Positions 22,789-27,880 of a DNA stretch of 27,880 bases are shown here, piece by piece. A program made the position numbers and the translations under genes. The notes beneath the pieces were generated by a model. It was given only the letters and a program-made list of their open reading frames with translations. It searched no databases and had not been told where the DNA came from. The first letter of the stretch is position 1. Each line of letters starts with the position of its first letter. Source of the stretch: Euryarchaeota archaeon UBA556. Lineage in GTDB: Archaea; Thermoplasmatota; Poseidoniia; Poseidoniales; Thalassarchaeaceae. The stretch spans positions 1 to 27,880 of the forward strand of contig DADI01000021.1 of assembly GCA_002494975.1 (NCBI GenBank). The letters run 5' to 3'.

Positions 22789-23214
22789 ATGTCCATAATT
22801 CCAGCAACAACATTACAGCAATTTATTGGTATGGATGATTATGAAAAAAGATTAGCAATTGACCGTATTGCTAGAGAATTAGGAATATCTGGTGCCGCTA
22901 TCGAAGCTGAGATAAATGATTTTGAAAAGGGTGGTTTTTCATCACAAAATGATACAATCGAAATCGAAATTCCCGAACCAAAGTCAAATTTTACAGAGAA
23001 GCAAGAGTCCGGAGAGGGGGCTCCCAAATTCATAAATGATGCACACAAGTATCGATTTACTTATGATCCGAGTAGAGATGCTAAAGAACGCCAATCAAAA
23101 GTCAATCAGGCAATTCTTTGCCCGCATTGCAATGTAGGGATAGGAATACCTCCTATCCGTCCAATAAAAGTGATGTGCCCTTCATGTCGAATTGAGTCAT
23201 TATTTGAAAATTAA
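22789..23214 (+). CDS. Small protein with C-terminal zinc ribbon, unknown
   Basis: An unrecognised 141-residue protein. The N-terminal 50 residues look helical (DDYEKRLAIDRIARELGISG, resembling a small helical DNA- or protein-binding unit). A low-complexity acidic linker follows (about 55-80). The C-terminal part has CPHCNVG and CPSCRIE (about 111-114 and 131-134), two CPxC knuckles 17 residues apart that would bind one zinc ion. This suggests a nucleic-acid or protein-interaction role. The ATG lies about 25 bases after a TATA-like element and no good Shine-Dalgarno is present, so it is probably leaderless. Its stop abuts the stop of the DUF373 gene. Confidence 0.7.
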   Translation: MSIIPATTLQQFIGMDDYEKRLAIDRIARELGISGAAIEAEINDFEKGGFSSQNDTIEIEIPEPKSNFTEKQESGEGAPKFINDAHKYRFTYDPSRDAKERQSKVNQAILCPHCNVGIGIPPIRPIKVMCPSCRIESLFEN

Positions 23215-24339
23215 TTAAACTCCCCAAAATTTGTTATTGGAGAGTTCCTCTTCTTCCTTAGTTATCGATTCAACCGCTGTCTTCAGTAAATAATATAGTA
23301 CGAGAGTAAGTAGTGGCAAAGACCAGTCTTTCGAAACCGTATCAAAGTTCACTATATATGATTGAGAGTCAAGAATTAGAATCAACACACCAAGTGAAGC
23401 ATCAGCAATAGTGTAAACAATAGCGCCTCTACCAAATAGAATCATCGATCTACCTGTATAAGTTCCTTCTCCCCATCTCACAATACCTATCGCTAAAGCG
23501 AATGAAAATACGGCCACAACAAGCCATTGTAACGCTTCCCCTATTGCAGTCGTCCAGATTAATGCATTCGAAGAACCACTATATGCTTCAACATCAGAGA
23601 AAACCTGGAACATCGTAATACCTGCTAAGAAAACCGAAAATATTGACATCGCCCATAACATAGATGAGAATATGCCTTTTTGTGCACTATCTCTTAAATC
23701 TACCATCAATCTTTCCAATTGTTCTTCCCAGCCTAGTCCCTTAGAAAGAATCCAAATTCCTACTAATAATGGCATTATTCCGATTAATACTTTTCCATTA
23801 GGTAAAATTAAACCCAGTCCAATAATCATTAAAAATATTGAAATTGGTACTAATAACCTCGCCCTCCAACGGGGGTCATCAATGGCTTTAGCGATATAAT
23901 AATACGTAGACTCAATACCTTTTGATTGCCTCACAATTATTTTTTCGACATGATCTACTCGAATACGAGATGTAATAATTGGCATTGAAGCTTCATCATC
24001 TGCTCCATCCGTGACTAGAATAGCAACATCTGGTTGAAATTCTTTAATTACCTCATCTAATTGACTTGCTATGGCTCTATCACTTCTCGGACCTACGCGG
24101 ACATCTCCTGTAAGTATAGCCACCTCTACTTCATCATTTGAGTCGACATTCTCGATTAATCTGTCATAGTGATGAAGAGCACCTAGAATCGCATTTGTAT
24201 CCGATTCTTCTGGATCTGCAATTCCCAGTTTTATTGCCGCTGTAATGGTAGGTTTACGGCCTAGTACAGGCCCTCTTATTGCTGCTTTAACACCAAGGTC
24301 GTTATCTCTATCAACTGTTAGAACTAATGTCCGCACCAT
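23215..24339 (-). CDS. DUF373 family membrane protein
   Basis: The protein matches archaeal DUF373 (PF04123), a family of unknown function. Of 374 residues, the first 160 form a soluble alpha/beta domain starting MVRTLVLTVDRDNDLGVKA and including GPVLGRKPTITAAIKLGIADPEESDTNAI, AILTGDVRVGPRSDRAI and VAILVTDGADDE, all family-typical. The remainder holds about six hydrophobic segments between residues 160 and 355, ending in a charged tail. A strong GGAGGT (24348-24353) lies 8 bases before the ATG. The gene stands alone on the minus strand, and its stop abuts that of the zinc-ribbon gene. Confidence 0.88.
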   Translation of the reverse strand: MVRTLVLTVDRDNDLGVKAAIRGPVLGRKPTITAAIKLGIADPEESDTNAILGALHHYDRLIENVDSNDEVEVAILTGDVRVGPRSDRAIASQLDEVIKEFQPDVAILVTDGADDEASMPIITSRIRVDHVEKIIVRQSKGIESTYYYIAKAIDDPRWRARLLVPISIFLMIIGLGLILPNGKVLIGIMPLLVGIWILSKGLGWEEQLERLMVDLRDSAQKGIFSSMLWAMSIFSVFLAGITMFQVFSDVEAYSGSSNALIWTTAIGEALQWLVVAVFSFALAIGIVRWGEGTYTGRSMILFGRGAIVYTIADASLGVLILILDSQSYIVNFDTVSKDWSLPLLTLVLYYLLKTAVESITKEEEELSNNKFWGV

Positions 24340-24409
24340 TCGACTTAACCTCCGATAGAATAGTCTTAACGAAAGTTACCTATGAAGAATTGTCTTAATT
24401 GTCTGTATT

Positions 24410-25510
24410 TCATTCAGTTTTATCCGTAATTACAGTCGCGCCAGTTTCTTGAAAGCGACGTCTCTGTTTCGCTTTCAGATATTTCAGAGGGTGCGTAAGC
24501 CATTCTTGATCACAAAGCCGATCATCCCCCGGAGAAACAGGACATCTTGCACTTGTTTTTAGAGCAGCGCATCCATGAGGCGTATATTTCGCTTCATATA
24601 TCTGATTGATCTGATAACTTGTAGTGTCTGCATTATAATCTGGAGCATTAGCAAAGAATCCACAAGCTTGTTCTTGACTTAACCCCATTGCTAGAGACAT
24701 GGATGCTAAGAAAAGTCGACCAGTATGGTTTACGTTCACACCTTGACTTAATTCTCCTACCGCCGACTCAAAACAGGGAGGCCAATCTGCTCTAATGGAG
24801 GCATTCATAGGCATTTCTTCTTTTACTTGTTCGGATAGTAATTTGGTAACTCTTTCAACCGGATCAATGAATAATTCTGCGAATGAATCATCCATCTTAT
24901 TCATTCTTTCAATACAACTATTTGTTAAATCTTCACGAATTCTTTCTTTAATCAATCTTGCAGTTCGTTTCCTACTCGATTCTCCTGCGCCTGAATTCAT
25001 ACATACCCAACCATCTTTTAAAGGCCTATTTATTAACCTCCAATAATTACCTGAAATACGTGGACACAACTCTATAAAATCACTAATTGGAATCCAATAA
25101 GTTGAGTCTCCTCCGGCTCTTTCTCTTACTTCTTTGATATCAGAAAGATAAGATTTTGCTAAAATATCAAAATTTCCCTCATCCATTCCAAATAATTGAT
25201 CGGCTCTACTAGCTTCGCCTTCTACCCATCGTGCCAATAATCTTTCATTGAATGAAGCGCATACTACTAACATTGCATAAAGAAATGACAATGACTCAGT
25301 CATTTTTCCAAGATCCGAAGATAAATCAATTGTGGTAGCACTATCAATTCCCTCCTTATGCATCACGGATTCCAATAGCCTAACTCTTCCTCTTGACCTG
25401 ACTTCTTCCAGCCAATGCGCTTCAATAAGATCCTCTACCGTTATTCCATTTTTTTCAAGAATTAATCTAAGAAAAGTTGCCCCCTGCGGAAGGAAAGGAT
25501 ACCTAGCCAT
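24410..25510 (-). CDS. priL: DNA primase large subunit PriL
   Basis: PriL pairs with the catalytic PriS to make primers for replication. The C-terminal half contains the iron-sulfur domain landmarks: PPCFESAVGELSQGVNVNHTGR, then EQACGFFANAPDYN, HGCAALKTSARCP. These give the four cysteines expected to bind a 4Fe-4S cluster. The N-terminal half is helical, as in the family. The frame is open to an ATG at 25555, but the ATG at 25510 (MARYPFLPQ) is preferred: GAGG lies 5 bases upstream and it leaves room for a promoter from the divergent mptE gene. With this start the protein has 366 residues. PriS is not in the window. DNA polymerase D DP2 is encoded about 1 kb away. Confidence 0.88.
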   Translation of the reverse strand: MARYPFLPQGATFLRLILEKNGITVEDLIEAHWLEEVRSRGRVRLLESVMHKEGIDSATTIDLSSDLGKMTESLSFLYAMLVVCASFNERLLARWVEGEASRADQLFGMDEGNFDILAKSYLSDIKEVRERAGGDSTYWIPISDFIELCPRISGNYWRLINRPLKDGWVCMNSGAGESSRKRTARLIKERIREDLTNSCIERMNKMDDSFAELFIDPVERVTKLLSEQVKEEMPMNASIRADWPPCFESAVGELSQGVNVNHTGRLFLASMSLAMGLSQEQACGFFANAPDYNADTTSYQINQIYEAKYTPHGCAALKTSARCPVSPGDDRLCDQEWLTHPLKYLKAKQRRRFQETGATVITDKTE

Positions 25511-25621
25511 TAACGCCTCATCCTCGATGCTCGGTTTGGTGAGCGGCATCGGCATATTACTGTCATGAACGACGAGGGTTCTTCAATACTCACCGTCTCC
25601 TTCCACTGGAGCAAAGGGCCA

Positions 25622-26377
25622 ATGTCGACAAGTATTGGAATCCTCGCTGTAGATAAAAAATTAATTATGATACAGGATGAGGTAAGGGAATTTTTTTCAT
25701 GGGACGTAAAATCCGATCTAAATAGCGCTCTAGAGATGTTATCTTTAGTCGAGGAATATCCAATTGATATATGGAAGAAACCTCAAAGATTGGTGACTCT
25801 AGCAAATTTACGCAGAAGACTAGTATTAAGAGACACAAAAATAGCGGTCCTTGGTGCCGCAGTAGAAGAATCCGAGGTCATCTCAATTTTAGATTCTTCA
25901 ACACTATTAGTCGCAGCAGATGGGGCAGTAGGCGTACTTTCTTCTTTATCTGAATCAATATCAGAAAGAGCATGGTCCCGTCTTGTTTGTATTGTTAGTG
26001 ATGCCGACGGAGGAGAGGGAACAATTGAAGCGGTAAAAAGAGGAATCCCTGTAATATTACATGCTCATGGAGATAATTTTGATTCGTGGAAAGATCTTTT
26101 ACATACTGCATCTAAGAATTCTTTTCCTCCTAGATTAGTGCTTACTCATCAAACTCCTGGTGAAATTGACGGAATGTATAATCCTGGTGGTTTCACTGAC
26201 GGTGACCGGGCGATTTGCTTTTTACTCGCATTGGGTGTCCCGATTGAAAAAATTTCTTTGCTAGGCACTCGAACAGATATAGTGGGAAAATGGTCAGGAG
26301 TAACCAAGCCTGCTGAGAAAATCATTAAATTAGAATGGATGGCTAAAGTTTTAGATATTATAGGCATAGAATACTAA
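25622..26377 (+). CDS. mptE: 6-hydroxymethyl-7,8-dihydropterin pyrophosphokinase, MptE type
   Basis: MptE (DUF115/COG1634) activates hydroxymethyl-dihydropterin with ATP in archaeal tetrahydromethanopterin or folate synthesis. Family landmarks are IAVLGAAVEESEVI, LVAADGAVG, CIVSDADGGEGTI, GIPVILHAHGDNFDSWKDLL, TPGEIDGMYNPGGFTDGDRAI (split here as NPGGFTDGDRAICF), ISLLGTRTDIVGK and a C-terminal KLEWMAKVLD. The frame opens at an ATG at 25565, only 9 bases from an alternative priL start. The ATG at 25622 is preferred because GGAG lies 10 bases upstream and the extra 19 residues look unlike protein, but this is uncertain. The stop abuts that of the DP2 gene. Confidence 0.85.
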   Translation: MSTSIGILAVDKKLIMIQDEVREFFSWDVKSDLNSALEMLSLVEEYPIDIWKKPQRLVTLANLRRRLVLRDTKIAVLGAAVEESEVISILDSSTLLVAADGAVGVLSSLSESISERAWSRLVCIVSDADGGEGTIEAVKRGIPVILHAHGDNFDSWKDLLHTASKNSFPPRLVLTHQTPGEIDGMYNPGGFTDGDRAICFLLALGVPIEKISLLGTRTDIVGKWSGVTKPAEKIIKLEWMAKVLDIIGIEY

Positions 26378-27880
26378 TCACAAGAAATCGCTTAAAGTCA
26401 TCACAGTGACACGATCATTATTGAATAATGAATCAGTACTCTCAGTTAACCATTTAACACGCTGTTCTGTGTACATATCAACGCCATAATTTTGAATAAT
26501 TGCTTCTGTGACTTTGATGTATTTTCTTACAGCTCCTTCGGAAACGGTTAGTATGACATTTCCTCCACATTCGGTTGTATCTTCTCCTCTTCTAGCAGAT
26601 AACCCACCAATTTCTAATTTACGCCTTTGAATGCATTTTCCTGCTAGAGGCATTCTTCTATATTTTTCTCCACACTTAACACATCTAACTTTCTGTCTAG
26701 TAAATGCCACTAGATTCCCCCTTAAATCTGGTAAAAAATGAGACTCAATGACTTGTGAAGCCACCTTTTCAACCCTAACGCTTCTCAATAAACTTCCAAT
26801 AGCCAATTGCCCATTCATCTTATCTTCCATTGACTTCAAAGTCTTATATGACGAATTAGTAGGCCCAGCATCCAAATCTCCAGATTCATGGGTCCACCCA
26901 TATCCTCGTAAATCCCCTATGGTACCCAAACGAGACTCGACTGTTTCCACGAGATTACTAAGTTCATTAGGGTGTGGTTGCTTGAGCGTTTCTTCGTAAA
27001 ATCGTCTTGAATAATTATGTGAACAATCCACATTAAGAGCTTCTTTATCTATTTCACTAGGATTTAATCTAGTGGTCAGAACAAGAGGTGCATCCATTCT
27101 CCCACCTCTTCCAGAGGGTAAGATATGTTTAGAAAAATTAAGTAAACCATCCATTAGCATTAGTATACTATCTTCATCTCCATCGCAATTTCTTCTTTTT
27201 GCAGCATGGAAAAGTGGATGTGCGTATCCCGCAGAAGCTTTTGTCCAACCAATTATTCGACACAAAACTCCACCAGAGGTGTGAGGGGCAAGTCCTATGG
27301 CCAATGAACCAACAATATCTTCAACACTTTTGACATTATAGAAAGGGTCCATCCCATAGAATCTAACTAATAGGTCATCTACAAAATTACAAGTTGAGAT
27401 TAAATGTTCTTCAGCATTTAAAGATGGTATGATGTCTTGAGGGAATAATTCTAAAATTTGGTCATCTGAAGATAATTCATCCCCAAAAACATCTTTTTCA
27501 TAACCTAAGTCGTATAATTTATTCCAAGAAGTATATATCTCCTTAGGCTTGAAATGAGTAACTGGAACATCAATCATATCGTATCTGGATGTTCCATCTC
27601 GGAATACAGAAACGCCGTGTTTACCTCGAAGAATACCTTTTTCAATAGGTTCAGGCGTTTGGCCAACAGAGAGCAACTCTTTCTGTGCTTTGATTATTTT
27701 AGGTAATCTATCTAAGCCCAATGATCTTCTTTTCACTTCCAGTAATTTATCTAATTCGACAGTAGTTCTTTCTCCCTTTCTTCTCCTATTATTGCTCCCT
27801 CTAGATTTCCTCTCTATTGTTTTACCGCCACACTCTGTAGCGTCACTCGCTAGAATTCTATTGTGACAAATAAGATTAGG
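26378..27880 (-). CDS. polC: DNA polymerase D large subunit DP2 (partial, N-terminus outside window)
   Basis: DP2 is the catalytic subunit of the archaeal replicative polymerase D. The last 500 codons are present, open to the right edge without a stop. Key parts in order are: a cysteine pair region CHNRILASDATECGG near the edge; FYGMDPFYNVKSVEDIVG; GLAPHTSGGVLCRIIGW; the catalytic RRNCDGDEDSI (about 27165-27195) with the essential acidic residues; LPSGRGGRMDAPLVLT; FTRQKVRCVKCGEKYRRMPL with a further cysteine pair; and TTECGGNVILTVSEGAVRKYI. The C-terminal VMTLSDFL could be a PCNA-interacting motif, a tentative reading. No intein interrupts the visible part, although DP2 genes often carry one near the catalytic aspartates. 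An internal GTG at 27736 is not the start. Confidence 0.95.
   Translation of the reverse strand, partial: PNLICHNRILASDATECGGKTIERKSRGSNNRRRKGERTTVELDKLLEVKRRSLGLDRLPKIIKAQKELLSVGQTPEPIEKGILRGKHGVSVFRDGTSRYDMIDVPVTHFKPKEIYTSWNKLYDLGYEKDVFGDELSSDDQILELFPQDIIPSLNAEEHLISTCNFVDDLLVRFYGMDPFYNVKSVEDIVGSLAIGLAPHTSGGVLCRIIGWTKASAGYAHPLFHAAKRRNCDGDEDSILMLMDGLLNFSKHILPSGRGGRMDAPLVLTTRLNPSEIDKEALNVDCSHNYSRRFYEETLKQPHPNELSNLVETVESRLGTIGDLRGYGWTHESGDLDAGPTNSSYKTLKSMEDKMNGQLAIGSLLRSVRVEKVASQVIESHFLPDLRGNLVAFTRQKVRCVKCGEKYRRMPLAGKCIQRRKLEIGGLSARRGEDTTECGGNVILTVSEGAVRKYIKVTEAIIQNYGVDMYTEQRVKWLTESTDSLFNNDRVTVMTLSDFL

Noticed and set aside
27165..27200. Possible intein at the DP2 catalytic site, a common insertion point
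   Set aside because: NCDGDED and its flanks are continuous, with no splicing motifs.
26378..27736. A DP2 gene starting at the GTG at 27736
   Set aside because: The frame stays open to the window edge and the upstream codons encode a cysteine-containing segment typical of DP2, so the gene is partial, not short.

Overview
The window looks like a piece of an AT-rich, compact marine archaeal genome, most likely a planktonic Marine Group II euryarchaeon (Candidatus Poseidoniales). This rests on the gene content: the large subunit of archaeal DNA polymerase D, archaeal primase large subunit PriL, the archaeal phosphopantothenate-pathway ligase, the archaeal pterin enzyme MptE, KEOPS subunit Pcc1, a DUF373 membrane protein, an HTH_10 (Bat-type) regulator, and a giant thrombospondin-type-3-repeat surface protein. 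Several bacterial-like genes are mixed in: a bacterial-type MetK, a DHS of the bacterial DHS-like type, GcvH, and a GST/mPGES2-like protein. The taxon is inferred from family recognition, not from a search.

Layout. Positions 1-2230 (minus) hold a likely operon: PLP aminotransferase, SpeD (AdoMet decarboxylase), and a deoxyhypusine-synthase-family gene running off the left edge. A tRNA-Cys (2342-2415, plus) follows, then a GNAT acetyltransferase (minus) and a small membrane protein (plus). Positions 3365-5334 (minus) hold gcvH-rnhA and a THEP1-type NTPase with an overlapping small membrane protein. Positions 5486-8139 (minus) hold a two-gene cassette: a coiled-coil/winged-helix-like protein followed by an Eco57I/TaqI-like N6-adenine methyltransferase whose catalytic motif IV reads RPPW instead of NPPY/W. 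An isocitrate/isopropylmalate-family dehydrogenase (plus) comes next, then a NAD/CoA cofactor pair, nadC plus 4-phosphopantoate--beta-alanine ligase (minus). Pcc1 (minus) and HflX (plus) diverge from a 44-base spacer, followed by the GST-like protein (minus) and MetK (plus).

Positions 15101-23214 are all plus: an ABC-F ATPase, the 1724-residue surface protein, an HTH_10 regulator and a zinc-ribbon protein. The right end holds DUF373 (minus), priL (minus), mptE (plus) and the C-terminal 500 codons of PolD DP2 (minus, running off the right edge).

Packing is extreme. No gap between genes exceeds about 155 bases, and all five convergent protein-gene pairs meet stop to stop with between +2 and -4 bases between them. 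Many operon-internal genes have a Shine-Dalgarno sequence, while several promoter-proximal genes appear leaderless, with a TATA-like element about 25 bases before the start codon. No CRISPR array, insertion sequence, prophage gene or rRNA is visible. The least explained parts are the methyltransferase-like cassette, the nested surface protein, and several perfect inverted repeats placed on promoters.
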